This document shows, in pieces, positions 16,866-25,048 of a stretch of 54,763 nt of DNA. This DNA is from Pararhizobium antarcticum (GTDB lineage Bacteria > Pseudomonadota > Alphaproteobacteria > Rhizobiales > Rhizobiaceae), in NCBI RefSeq assembly GCF_001885585.1, contig NZ_LSRP01000088.1, forward strand, positions 1 through 54,763, in the 5' to 3' direction. The notes under the pieces are model-generated. The model ran no database searches. It was given only the letters and a program-made list of their open reading frames with translations, and was not told where the DNA came from. Position 1 is the stretch's first letter; every line of letters starts with the position of its first letter. Made by a program: the position numbers and the translations under genes.

Positions 16866-17678
16866 ATGCACGAAAAAGAGCGACACAGGATCATCCTGTC
16901 GGCGGTCCAGGACAAGCCGGTGATTACCGTGCCTGAACTGGTCGATCTGACGGACAGTTCCGAAGCGACGATCCGCAGGGATATCGCGGCGCTGCACGTG
17001 CAAAAGCGTCTTCGCCGGGTGCGTGGCGGTGCCGAGGCGATCAATCCACCGCAATTCGTCGGTCTGGCCGGTCGCCCGTTCAGCGTCAATGAAGGGCTGC
17101 ATGCCCGCCAGAAGCAGGCGATTGCCAAGGAGGCCGTGGCTCTCTGTCAGGACGGCGAGCCGATCATCATCAATGGTGGTACGACCACCTTCCAGATGGT
17201 GCATTTTCTCGCCAATCGCCGCATGCAGGTGTTCACCAATTCCTTTCCGATCGCTGAGCATCTGCTCAAGCATTCCAAGAACACGGTGATGCTCTCCGGC
17301 GGCACGATCTACCGCGAGCAGAACATCATCCTCAGCCCCTTCGACAATGACGTGACCCGCAATTTCTATGCGCGCCGCATGTTCATGGGTGCCCAGGGGC
17401 TCGGTCCGCTCGGCCTGATGGAAGGCGACCCGCTGCTCATCCAGGCCGAGCAAAAGCTGATCGACCAGGCCGATGAACTCGTCGTGCTGATCGACTCGTC
17501 GAAATTTCACAAACGTTCCAGCCTCATTCTCTGCGGGCTGAAGCGCATCACCACGGTGATCACGGATCAGGGCATCGAGGACCGTCACGTCCAGATGCTC
17601 GAAGATGCAGGCGTCGGTTTGGTCATTGCCAATACGCGGCCGGGCATCGTTGAAGAGAATGCTTCGTCGTCGGCCTGA
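16866..17678 (+). CDS. rhaR: DeoR/GlpR-family regulator RhaR
   Basis: 270-residue transcriptional regulator. The N-terminal winged helix (about 4-60) contains the DeoR motif DSSEATIRRDIAALHVQ and the wing RLRRVRGGAEAI. The C-terminal sugar-phosphate sensing domain has NGGTTTFQMVHFL and VLIDSSKFHKRS. The chosen start is ATG 16866, preceded by TTGGAGGAG at 16854-16862. In R. leguminosarum the equivalent protein represses the rha genes; induction by a phosphorylated rhamnose intermediate is expected. It is divergent from rhaD and upstream of the transporter genes. Confidence 0.93.
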   Translation: MHEKERHRIILSAVQDKPVITVPELVDLTDSSEATIRRDIAALHVQKRLRRVRGGAEAINPPQFVGLAGRPFSVNEGLHARQKQAIAKEAVALCQDGEPIIINGGTTTFQMVHFLANRRMQVFTNSFPIAEHLLKHSKNTVMLSGGTIYREQNIILSPFDNDVTRNFYARRMFMGAQGLGPLGLMEGDPLLIQAEQKLIDQADELVVLIDSSKFHKRSSLILCGLKRITTVITDQGIEDRHVQMLEDAGVGLVIANTRPGIVEENASSSA

Positions 17679-17813
17679 ACCGGCGGGAAGTGGGGAGTGG
17701 ATCAACTGCACCATGCCAGGGCATTGCCGGACGCTGGGGCGGGGATTGAAAGAACAAAGCCGGATGAAGGCGGTCATCGTGACCGCATGAGGCTTGAACG
17801 GGAGGAGAATATC

Positions 17814-18803
17814 ATGAAGCTTTTCAAGACACTGATGGTCACCACGGCAGTCGCCATGGCGTTGATGGCCAATAGCGCGCATGCGGAAACCAAGAAGATC
17901 GCGCTCGTCGTCAAGGCGCTCGGCATCGGCTTCTTTGAAGCAGCCAACAAGGGCGCCCAGGAAGCCGCCAAGGAACTCGGCGATGTCGAGGTGATCTACA
18001 CCGGACCGACGACGACGACGGCCGAAGGCCAGATCGAAGTCATCAACTCGCTGATCGCCCAGAAGGTTGACGCGATCGCCGTTTCCGCCAACGACACGGA
18101 CGCGCTCGTTCCGGCCCTGAAGAAGGCCATGGAACGCGGCATCAAGGTTATTTCCTGGGATTCGGGCGTTGCCAAGGACGGTCGCTCCATGCACCTGAAC
18201 CCGTCGTCCAGCCCGCTGATCGGCAACATGATCATCAAGCTGGCTGCTGACCAGCTTCCGGAAGGCGGCGACGTTGCCGTCCTCTCGGCAACAGCCACCT
18301 CGACCAACCAGAACGTCTGGATCGAGGAAATGAAGAAGGTCCTGCCAAACTACAAGGGCATCAATGTCGTGGCCACCGTCTATGGTGACGACCTTGCCGA
18401 CAAGTCCTACCGCGAAACGCAGGGCCTCATCCAGTCCTACCCGAACCTGAAGGCGATCATTGCGCCGACCTCCGTCGGTATCGTTGCTGCGGCTCAGGCC
18501 GTCACCGACGCTGGAAAGACGGGGCAGATCAACGTCACCGGTCTCGGCCTTCCCTCGGAAATGGCGGGCCATGTCAAGTCCGGCGCGTCGAAGTCCTTCG
18601 CCATCTGGAACCCGATCGACCTCGGTTATTCCGCAACCATGATCGCCTATGACCTGATCGGCGGCGCGGAAGCAAAGCCGGGCGCGGAACTGAAAATGGG
18701 CCGCATGGGCGCCGTCAAGCTCGACGACAACAATGAAGGCGCAATGGCCGACCCGTTCGTCTACGACGCTTCGAACGTCGAAGAGTTTTCGAAGATCTTC
18801 TGA
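17814..18803 (+). CDS. rhaS: Rhamnose ABC transporter substrate-binding protein RhaS
   Basis: 329-residue periplasmic binding protein of the ribose/autoinducer-2 type (PBP1 fold). The signal peptide MKLFKTLMVTTAVAMALMAN ends at SAHA-ET around residue 24. The mature protein starts with KKIALVVKALGIGFFEAANK, typical of sugar-binding LacI-like domains. The start ATG has GGGAGGAG eight bases upstream; an open upstream frame lacks support. It is encoded 135 bases after rhaR and followed by a RIME-like repeat before the ATPase gene, an arrangement that can raise binding-protein expression over the membrane components. Confidence 0.94.
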   Translation: MKLFKTLMVTTAVAMALMANSAHAETKKIALVVKALGIGFFEAANKGAQEAAKELGDVEVIYTGPTTTTAEGQIEVINSLIAQKVDAIAVSANDTDALVPALKKAMERGIKVISWDSGVAKDGRSMHLNPSSSPLIGNMIIKLAADQLPEGGDVAVLSATATSTNQNVWIEEMKKVLPNYKGINVVATVYGDDLADKSYRETQGLIQSYPNLKAIIAPTSVGIVAAAQAVTDAGKTGQINVTGLGLPSEMAGHVKSGASKSFAIWNPIDLGYSATMIAYDLIGGAEAKPGAELKMGRMGAVKLDDNNEGAMADPFVYDASNVEEFSKIF

Positions 18804-18820
18804 TCTGGGAGATCTGCCTC

Positions 18821-18946
18821 TTCTCCCCGGCGGGGAGAAGGTGGCCCGGAGGGCCGGATGAGGGGGCGGTTCGGCAAACATAGCGTTTGTGGAAAGACCC
18901 CCTCATAGCCTCGCGGGCGCTCGGCACTTCTCCCCGTCGGGGAAAA
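18821..18946. repeat. RIME-like palindromic intergenic repeat
   Basis: Nested inverted repeats: TTCTCCCCGGCGGGGAGAA at 18821-18839, a GGCCCGGAGGGCC hairpin at 18843-18855, GATGAGGGGG near 18858 pairing with CCCCCTCAT near 18898, and TTCTCCCCGTCGGGGAAAA at 18928-18946. This is the composition of the Rhizobium-specific intergenic mosaic elements found scattered between rhizobial genes. It sits within the rha transcript between rhaS and rhaT, where its RNA hairpins could protect the rhaS end or dampen read-through. Confidence 0.75.
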
Positions 18947-18998
18947 GAGGGAGTGCGCGGTTGGCGAAGGTCATTGCATTTCAAACTCAATCATACCG

Positions 18999-20549
18999 GT
19001 GGACCAACCCTTGCTGCAGGAAACGACCCCATTGCGGATGAAACCCGCCATTGCGCTGGAGGGCATCTCCAAGTCCTTCCCGGGCGTGAAGGCATTGTCC
19101 GACGTCTCGCTGTCGCTATATCCGGGCTCCGTCACCGCCTTGATCGGTGAAAACGGCGCGGGAAAGTCGACGCTCGTCAAGATCCTCACCGGAATCTATC
19201 AGCCGGACGGCGGAACGATCCGTGTCGACGGGGTCGAGACCCAATTTCCGACGGCCATGGCGGCATCCCAACACGGCGTCACGGCCATCCATCAGGAGAC
19301 CGTGCTGTTCGATGAACTCTCGGTCGCCGAAAACATCTTTCTGGGCCACGCGCCGCGCAATCGCTTCGGTCTGATCGACTGGAAGACGCTCAACGGCAAT
19401 GCCCGCGACCTCCTGCGTCGTGTCGGCGCCGACATCGATCCGACCATCCGGCTGCGTGACCTCGGCATTGCCAACAAGCACATGGTCGCCATTGCCCGCG
19501 CGCTGTCGATCGACGCCAGCGTCGTCATCATGGACGAGCCGACTGCCGCTCTGTCGCACAAGGAAATCCACGAGCTCTACGAACTGATTGACCGCCTGAA
19601 GGCCGACGGCAAGGCGATCCTGTTCATCAGCCACAAGTTCGACGAGATCTTCCGCATTGCCGATCGCTACACCGTGTTCCGCGATGGCGGCATGGTGGGG
19701 GCGGGGCTGATAGCCGATGTTGATCAGGATCAACTGGTGAAGATGATGGTCGGCCGCGATGTCGGTCAGGTTTTCCCCAAAGTCGATGTCGCGATCGGCG
19801 AGCCTGTGCTGACCGTGTCGGGCTATCGCCATCCGACCGAATTCGAGGACATCAATTTCGAACTGCGCCGCGGCGAGATTTTGGGCTTCTATGGCTTGAT
19901 CGGGGCCGGCCGCTCCGAGTTCATGCAGTCGCTGATCGGCATCACCCGGCCGTCTGCCGGTGCCGTGAAGCTCGACGGCAAGGTCCTCGTCATCCGCAGC
20001 CCTTCGGAAGCGATTGCCAACGGTATCGTCTACGTGCCGGAGGAACGCGGCCGGCAAGGTGCGATCATTGGCCTGCCGATCTTCCAGAACGTCACACTCC
20101 CGTCGCTGAACCGGACCTCACGCTCGGGCTTCCTGAAATTGGCCAATGAATTTGCGCTGGCGCGCGAATATACCCAGCGCCTCGATCTTCGTGCTGCATC
20201 GCTCGATCAGGACGTCGGCACCCTGTCGGGCGGCAACCAGCAGAAGGTCGTGATCGCCAAATGGCTGGCGACGCAGCCGAAGGTCATCATTCTCGACGAG
20301 CCGACAAAGGGCATCGATATCGGCTCCAAGGCGGCCGTGCATGCCTTCATGAGCGAACTGGCCGGGCAGGGGCTGAGTGTCATCATGGTCTCCTCGGAAA
20401 TCCCCGAGATCATGGGCATGGCCGACCGCGTCATCGTCATGCGCGAGGGCCGCATCGCCGGCCGTTTCGAGCGCGCTGAACTGACCGCGGAAAAACTGGT
20501 CCGGGCCGCTGCCGGTATTGCAACGCAAGTCGAAGGCGGGGCCGCATAA
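18999..20549 (+). CDS. rhaT: Rhamnose ABC transporter ATP-binding protein RhaT
   Basis: 516-residue double ATPase of the RbsA/MglA type that energises rhamnose import. The first domain has Walker A GENGAGKST at 50-58 and Walker B VVIMDEPTAAL. The second has a degenerate Walker A (GLIGAGRSE), a clear signature LSGGNQQ at 409-415 and Walker B VIILDEPTKGIDIG. This asymmetry is normal for the family. The start is uncertain: GTG 18999 is used, but TTG 19032 or ATG 19038 would remove 11 or 13 residues and none has an ideal ribosome site. Its stop overlaps the rhaP start (TAATG). Confidence 0.94.
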   Translation: MDQPLLQETTPLRMKPAIALEGISKSFPGVKALSDVSLSLYPGSVTALIGENGAGKSTLVKILTGIYQPDGGTIRVDGVETQFPTAMAASQHGVTAIHQETVLFDELSVAENIFLGHAPRNRFGLIDWKTLNGNARDLLRRVGADIDPTIRLRDLGIANKHMVAIARALSIDASVVIMDEPTAALSHKEIHELYELIDRLKADGKAILFISHKFDEIFRIADRYTVFRDGGMVGAGLIADVDQDQLVKMMVGRDVGQVFPKVDVAIGEPVLTVSGYRHPTEFEDINFELRRGEILGFYGLIGAGRSEFMQSLIGITRPSAGAVKLDGKVLVIRSPSEAIANGIVYVPEERGRQGAIIGLPIFQNVTLPSLNRTSRSGFLKLANEFALAREYTQRLDLRAASLDQDVGTLSGGNQQKVVIAKWLATQPKVIILDEPTKGIDIGSKAAVHAFMSELAGQGLSVIMVSSEIPEIMGMADRVIVMREGRIAGRFERAELTAEKLVRAAAGIATQVEGGAA

Positions 20550-21526
20550 TGGCAAAGCTGTTGAAAAATCGCGAAATCCTGCTGGTTTTTGCAATCATCG
20601 CCCTGGTCTTCCTGATCGCGCTGCGCTTTCCGGGTTTTGTCGAGCCGGCCAATCTGGCGCGTGTCTACAATGACACGTCGATCCTGATCATCCTGGCACT
20701 TGGTCAGATGGCGGTGATCCTGACGCGCTGTATCGACCTGTCGATGGCCGCCAACCTGGCGCTGTCTGGCATTGTCGCGGCGATGATCAATGCCGCCTTC
20801 CCGGGCGTGCCGATCCCGCTTCTCATTCTGGCGGTCGTCGGTCTGGGCGCCGTGCTTGGCTCGATCAACGGCCTGCTCGTCTGGAAGCTCGACATCCCGC
20901 CGATTGTCGTCACGCTTGGCACCCTCACCATCTTCCGCGGCAGCATCTTTCTCCTGAGCAACGGTGCCTGGATCAACGCCCACCAGATGAGCGATGCCTT
21001 CAAGGCGCTGCCGCGGGCGTCGTTCGCGGGTTTCGCGGTCCTGTCCTGGCTCTCCGTTATGGCCATCATCGCCGTCTACCTTCTGATGACCCGGACGCCG
21101 ATCGGCCGTGCCTTCTTTGCCGTCGGCGGCAATCCGCATGCGGCAGTCTATACCGGCATCGACGTCGGCCGCACCCGCTTCCTCGCCTATTGCCTGTCAG
21201 GCGCGCTTGCCGGTCTGGCCGGTTATCTCTGGGTCTCGCGCTATGCGGTGGCCTATGTTGATATTGCTGCCGGTTTCGAGCTCGACATCATCGCCGCCTG
21301 CGTCATCGGCGGCATTTCCATCGCCGGCGGCATCGGCTCGGTCGGCGGCGCCGTGCTCGGCAGCCTGTTCCTGGGCGTCATCAAGAATGCCCTGCCGGTC
21401 ATCAACATCTCGCCTTTTGCGCAACTGGCGATTTCGGGTACGGTGATCATCATCGCTGTCGCCGTCAACGCCCGCACGGAAAGCCGCAAGGGCCGTGTCA
21501 TTCTGAAGAAAGCGGAGGCGGTCTGA
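20549..21526 (+). CDS. rhaP: Rhamnose ABC transporter permease RhaP
   Basis: 325-residue inner-membrane permease of the RbsC/BPD_transp_2 family with about eight to ten hydrophobic helices. Family signatures are the GQMAVILTRCIDLSMAANLALSG segment near 50-72 and the glycine-rich CVIGGISIAGGIGSVGGAV loop near 252-270 that contacts the ATPase. The start ATG overlaps the rhaT stop (TAATG), and its stop overlaps the rhaQ start (TGATG). It pairs with RhaQ to form the channel, which is fed by RhaS and driven by RhaT. Confidence 0.94.
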   Translation: MAKLLKNREILLVFAIIALVFLIALRFPGFVEPANLARVYNDTSILIILALGQMAVILTRCIDLSMAANLALSGIVAAMINAAFPGVPIPLLILAVVGLGAVLGSINGLLVWKLDIPPIVVTLGTLTIFRGSIFLLSNGAWINAHQMSDAFKALPRASFAGFAVLSWLSVMAIIAVYLLMTRTPIGRAFFAVGGNPHAAVYTGIDVGRTRFLAYCLSGALAGLAGYLWVSRYAVAYVDIAAGFELDIIAACVIGGISIAGGIGSVGGAVLGSLFLGVIKNALPVINISPFAQLAISGTVIIIAVAVNARTESRKGRVILKKAEAV

Positions 21527-22530
21527 TGGCAGAGCAGCATCTTTCACCCCGGCTCATCCCTGATCGCCTGCAGAGTCGCTCCAGCCGCATGTTGAAAAGC
21601 TGGGAAAGCCTTCTTCTGGTCGTGGCGATCCTGATCTTCGCCCTCAATTCCTTTGCGTCGCCCTATTTCCTCGATCCGTGGAACCTGTCCGACGCCACCT
21701 TCAACTTCACGGAAAAGGCGCTGATCGCCTTTGCCATGGCGCTTGTCATCATCTCCGGCGAGATCGACCTGTCTGTGGCCTCGATCATTGCACTGTCCTC
21801 GACGGCCATGGGCCTTGCCGTGACCATGGGCGCCGATACGCCTGTTCTGGTGCTTGTCGGCCTCGGCACCGGCCTGTTCTGCGGCATGGTCAACGGCCTC
21901 CTGATCACCGGGCTCGGCCTGCCGTCGATCGTCGTCACCATCGGCACGATGAGCCTGTTTCGCGGCCTGTCCTTCATCATTCTCGGCGACAAGGCCTATA
22001 CCGGTTATCCCGAGAGCTTCGCCTTCTTCGGCCAGGGTTATGTCTGGTGGGTGTTCTCGTTCGAACTGGCCCTGTTTGCGGTTTGCGCCGTGGTCTTTGG
22101 CGTTCTCCTGCACAAGACCAATTTCGGCCGTACCGTCTATGCCATCGGCAACAACCAGACGGCGGCGCTGTTTTCCGGCGTGCGCGTCGGTCGCGTCAAG
22201 TTCATCCTCTTTCTGCTGACAGGGCTGATGGCCGGCATCGCCTCGATCTGCCTCACCTCGCGGCTGGGCTCGACCCGTCCGTCGATCGCGCTCGGCGTCG
22301 AGCTCGAGGTCGTCACCATGGTCGTGCTTGGTGGTGTCAGCATCCTTGGCGGCTCCGGCACGATCCCCGGCGTCGTTCTGGCCGCTTTCATCATGGGCAT
22401 GGTGACTTTCGGCTTCGGTCTTCTGAACGTGCCCGGCATCGTCATGTCGATCTTCATCGGCGCACTTCTGATCTCGGTCATCGCGCTGCCGATCCTCTGG
22501 TCGCGCGCCCGCCGGCGCATGGCGCAATAA
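21526..22530 (+). CDS. rhaQ: Rhamnose ABC transporter permease RhaQ
   Basis: 334-residue permease, paralogous to RhaP. The [18 protein letters not shown] segment and the [18 protein letters not shown] loop correspond to the same conserved parts. A 25-residue polar N-terminus precedes the first helix. ATG 21526 overlaps the rhaP stop. The end of the protein is very basic ([10 protein letters not shown]), consistent with a cytoplasmic tail. The two permeases probably form a heterodimer. The gene is followed after ten bases by rhaU. Confidence 0.94.
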   Translation: MAEQHLSPRLIPDRLQSRSSRMLKSWESLLLVVAILIFALNSFASPYFLDPWNLSDATFNFTEKALIAFAMALVIISGEIDLSVASIIALSSTAMGLAVTMGADTPVLVLVGLGTGLFCGMVNGLLITGLGLPSIVVTIGTMSLFRGLSFIILGDKAYTGYPESFAFFGQGYVWWVFSFELALFAVCAVVFGVLLHKTNFGRTVYAIGNNQTAALFSGVRVGRVKFILFLLTGLMAGIASICLTSRLGSTRPSIALGVELEVVTMVVLGGVSILGGSGTIPGVVLAAFIMGMVTFGFGLLNVPGIVMSIFIGALLISVIALPILWSRARRRMAQ

Positions 22531-22540
22531 GGATCCGATC

Positions 22541-22855
22541 ATGGAAAAATACGCGTTCCGCATGCGCCTCAAGCCGGGCTTGGCAGAAGAGTACAAGGCA
22601 CGGCACGATGCCATCTGGCCTGAATTGTCGGCGCTGCTGACATCCGCCGGCGTGTCCGACTACTCCATCCATCTGGACGAGGAGACCAATCTGCTGTTTG
22701 GCGTTCTCTGGCGCACCGATGATCACACCATGGCCGACCTGCCCAAACATCCTGTGATACAGAAATGGTGGGCCCACATGGCGGATATCATGGAAACAAA
22801 AGCCGATAACGAGCCAGTCGCAGTACCGCTCACCACCGTCTTTCACATGGCGTAA
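22541..22855 (+). CDS. rhaU: L-rhamnose mutarotase RhaU
   Basis: 104-residue cytoplasmic enzyme that interconverts the alpha and beta anomers of L-rhamnose, supplying the form used by the isomerase. It matches the family in length and in the motifs [20 protein letters not shown] near the N-terminus, ISDYSI-like VSDYSIHLD, and the C-terminal [16 protein letters not shown] stretch with the paired tryptophans. It begins ten bases after rhaQ, and rhaK starts four bases after its stop, so all are on one transcript. Confidence 0.95.
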   Translation: MEKYAFRMRLKPGLAEEYKARHDAIWPELSALLTSAGVSDYSIHLDEETNLLFGVLWRTDDHTMADLPKHPVIQKWWAHMADIMETKADNEPVAVPLTTVFHMA

Positions 22856-22859
22856 GTTC

Positions 22860-24221
22860 ATGAAAACCATCGCCGTCATCGATATCGGCAAGACGAATGC
22901 CAAGGTCGCATTGGTGGATCTGGATAGCTTTGCCGAAATTGCCGTTCGCAAGACGGCCAATGGCGTCACGTCGAACGGTATCTATCCGCATTTTGACGTT
23001 GAAACGCTCTGGCGCTTCATTCTCGACAGCCTGGGCGAACTCCATGCGGAGATACCGATCGATGCCATCTCGGTCACCACCCATGGCGCAACGGCGGTTC
23101 TGCTCGACAGGAACGGCGCGCTCGCCTTGCCCCTCCTCGATTACGAGTTTGGCGGGCCGGACAGTCTGGCAAAGGCCTATGACGCGATCCGTCCGCCCTT
23201 TGCGGAAACCGGTGCTGCCCGCCTGCCGATGGGGCTCAATATCGGGGCGCAGATTTACTGGCAGGAACAGACCTTTCCGGAGGCGTTTGCCCAGGTCGAC
23301 AGCATTCTCACCTATGCGCAATACTGGTCCTACCGGTTAAGCGGTGTGCTGGCCAACGAACTGACCTCGCTCGGTTGCCACACCGATCTCTGGAACCCCT
23401 ATAAAGCCGATTACTCGACGCTGGTCGACGCGCGCGGCTGGCGGCCGCTGTTTGCCCCGGTGCGCAAGGCAAGCGATGTGCTTGGCGGGCTGCTGCCGGC
23501 CGTCGCGCAGCAAGCCGGTCTGCCGGCCGGATTGCCGGTATATTGTGGAATCCATGATTCCAATGCCTCGCTTCTGCCGCATGTGCTGTCGCGACCATCG
23601 CCCTTCGCCGTTGTTTCGACGGGGACCTGGGTGGTGATCATGGCGGTCGGCGCCGAAAAAGTGGCACTCGACGAAGCCCGTGACACGTTGATCAATGTCA
23701 ATGCTCTCGGGGACCCGGTGCCGTCGGCCCGCTTCATGGGCGGTCGGGCCTTCGCGACCTTGATGCCGGAGCCCGTCACCGCCGCCTCGATCGCGGTCGA
23801 AGCCGATATTGTCCGCCGCCGCTGCATGCTTTTGCCTTCGGTTCCGGAAGGATCCGGGCCTTATCCGCAGGCGAAAGCCCGCTGGACCTGCGATGAGACC
23901 AGCCTTGGACCGGCAGAACGGTATGCCGTCGTGTCGTTTCACCTGGCGCTGATGACGGCGACAAGCCTCGATCTGATCGGCGCACGGGGCGAGATTGTCG
24001 TTGAGGGGCCGTTTGCTGGAAATATCAGCTATCTCCGCATGCTGGCGGCTGCGACAGGACGACCGGTCCTGACCGGCGGCCAGAGCGCCACCGGGACCAG
24101 CCTGGGTGCAGCCTGCCTTGCCGACCCGACACGGGCAAAGGTGCAATCCGTCGCGTTTGCTGAAGAGATACCAGTCGAATACCGCGTCTATGCGCAGGCA
24201 TGGCGTGTTGCCGCCGATTAA
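22860..24221 (+). CDS. rhaK: FGGY-family sugar kinase RhaK
   Basis: 453-residue carbohydrate kinase of the FGGY family. The N-terminal phosphate-binding motif VIDIGKTNAKVALVD (6-20), the STGTWVVIMA segment near 256-265 and the C-terminal GGQSATGTSLGAA nucleotide-site loop are visible. In R. leguminosarum RhaK phosphorylates the sugar and is also needed for ABC-mediated rhamnose uptake, so it is the accepted rhamnulokinase-type enzyme of this pathway. Phosphorylation of rhamnulose then feeds RhaD. It is the last gene of the operon; no clear intrinsic terminator was found after it. Confidence 0.93.
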   Translation: MKTIAVIDIGKTNAKVALVDLDSFAEIAVRKTANGVTSNGIYPHFDVETLWRFILDSLGELHAEIPIDAISVTTHGATAVLLDRNGALALPLLDYEFGGPDSLAKAYDAIRPPFAETGAARLPMGLNIGAQIYWQEQTFPEAFAQVDSILTYAQYWSYRLSGVLANELTSLGCHTDLWNPYKADYSTLVDARGWRPLFAPVRKASDVLGGLLPAVAQQAGLPAGLPVYCGIHDSNASLLPHVLSRPSPFAVVSTGTWVVIMAVGAEKVALDEARDTLINVNALGDPVPSARFMGGRAFATLMPEPVTAASIAVEADIVRRRCMLLPSVPEGSGPYPQAKARWTCDETSLGPAERYAVVSFHLALMTATSLDLIGARGEIVVEGPFAGNISYLRMLAAATGRPVLTGGQSATGTSLGAACLADPTRAKVQSVAFAEEIPVEYRVYAQAWRVAAD

Positions 24222-24321
24222 GTTCCGTCCGTGACAAGAAAGATCCGCAGGTTTTTACGAACAACCCGGGTTCGGACGCAAGATTGACTGCTAAGGGCTC
24301 AGTAGAAGCACCCGGCAGGCA

Positions 24322-24435
24322 TTAGAAAATGCGGGATCTCGCAACCTTGTTTTCGTCTTCGATGTTGAGAAGCATGGAGACGGCAGCCAGTGTCAGGGTG
24401 GCGGTCAGTATGGCGCACAATCCAAGAACAATCAT
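24322..24435 (-). CDS. 37-residue single-span membrane peptide
   Basis: Short minus-strand frame beginning MIVLGLCAILTATL and ending NKVARSRIF. A hydrophobic segment occupies residues 1-24, followed by a charged tail NIEDENKVARSR. An AAGGGA ribosome site lies about eight bases before the ATG. The frame continues open upstream for 40 codons but without ribosome signals, so the short form is preferred. It is convergent with rhaK. No family is recognised; it resembles other tiny rhizobial inner-membrane peptides in layout. Confidence 0.5.
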   Translation of the reverse strand: MIVLGLCAILTATLTLAAVSMLLNIEDENKVARSRIF

Positions 24436-25048
24436 TGTCCATTCCCTTCTTACGTCATCATCATGATGCCGCTTTACACTGGCGCGCCATGCTTGCGCAT
24501 GGCTGACCTCAAGCAGAATAGAAAAGGAAGTAGCGCGCCGGGCCGGAAACTTCAATTCCCAAGTCTTACCATTGAGAACCTGTTGTTTTCCATGGAAAGG
24601 CTTGCCTGATTGCAGGTTCTCGGCGGCAAATGCGGCTCGACGGGGTTAATTTTAGCAAAAGCATATACGGACCTTCAACCGTTAACCTTCAAGCAAGGAA
24701 TTAACCATAAACATGGTCGTACACCTCGGAATGCGAACGTTCCGATGTTCCCGACAAGGCATGATGCCGCACAGTCGAACCGGGTTTGGTCCGGTATGAC
24801 GATCTTCACGAGTGGACTTGGGAAACCAGATCGCGTGAGGCCATGTCCTTGAGTCGATCGACTTGAGGCCGTGTCCGAAGACGCAACCGTCTCCGACGGG
24901 CCGGATTTCCAGCCAATTCGACAGTGCAGCAGCGCCGGCAGCATTCCGCTCGAATGCAGGGATCGGCGCTAGACATGGAATTTACGCATGATCCCGTCTG
25001 AAAAGCACAATCACTTTTCAGGATCATGCGCTGAACCGGGGAACAGCG
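24436..25048. other. Spacer and probable promoter region of the chemotaxis operon
   Basis: 613 bases without a supported gene. It contains two TTAACC half-site-like motifs around 24682-24706 (the second reads TTAACCAT, a known CtrA half-site form, but not the spaced TTAA-N7-TTAA pair) and, next to icpA, an inverted repeat at 24985-25030. The rightward che operon must be transcribed from here. No sigma factor motif could be placed with confidence. Confidence 0.5.
24985..25030. repeat. Inverted repeat of a common rhizobial intergenic type
   Basis: CGCATGATCC, then CGT, then CTGAAAAG, an eight-base loop, then CTTTTCAGGATCATGCG. The arms pair over about 17 bases with a three-base bulge. The GCATGATC plus GAAAAG composition is like the palindromic repeats seen many times between genes in Rhizobiaceae. 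It ends only 18 bases before the icpA start, so the hairpin would lie in or near the operon leader. Confidence 0.65.

Noticed and set aside
16776-18881. 701-codon minus-strand frame opposite rhaR and rhaS
   Set aside because: Overlaps two recognised genes, the control region and part of the RIME-like repeat; no domain visible.
24680-24708. Full CtrA site before the chemotaxis operon
   Set aside because: Two TTAACC words are present, but 15 bases separate them instead of seven; only half-site resemblance remains.
24610-24852. 80-codon plus-strand frame in the pre-chemotaxis spacer
   Set aside because: No ribosome site, unusual composition and no family resemblance; lies in a likely promoter region.
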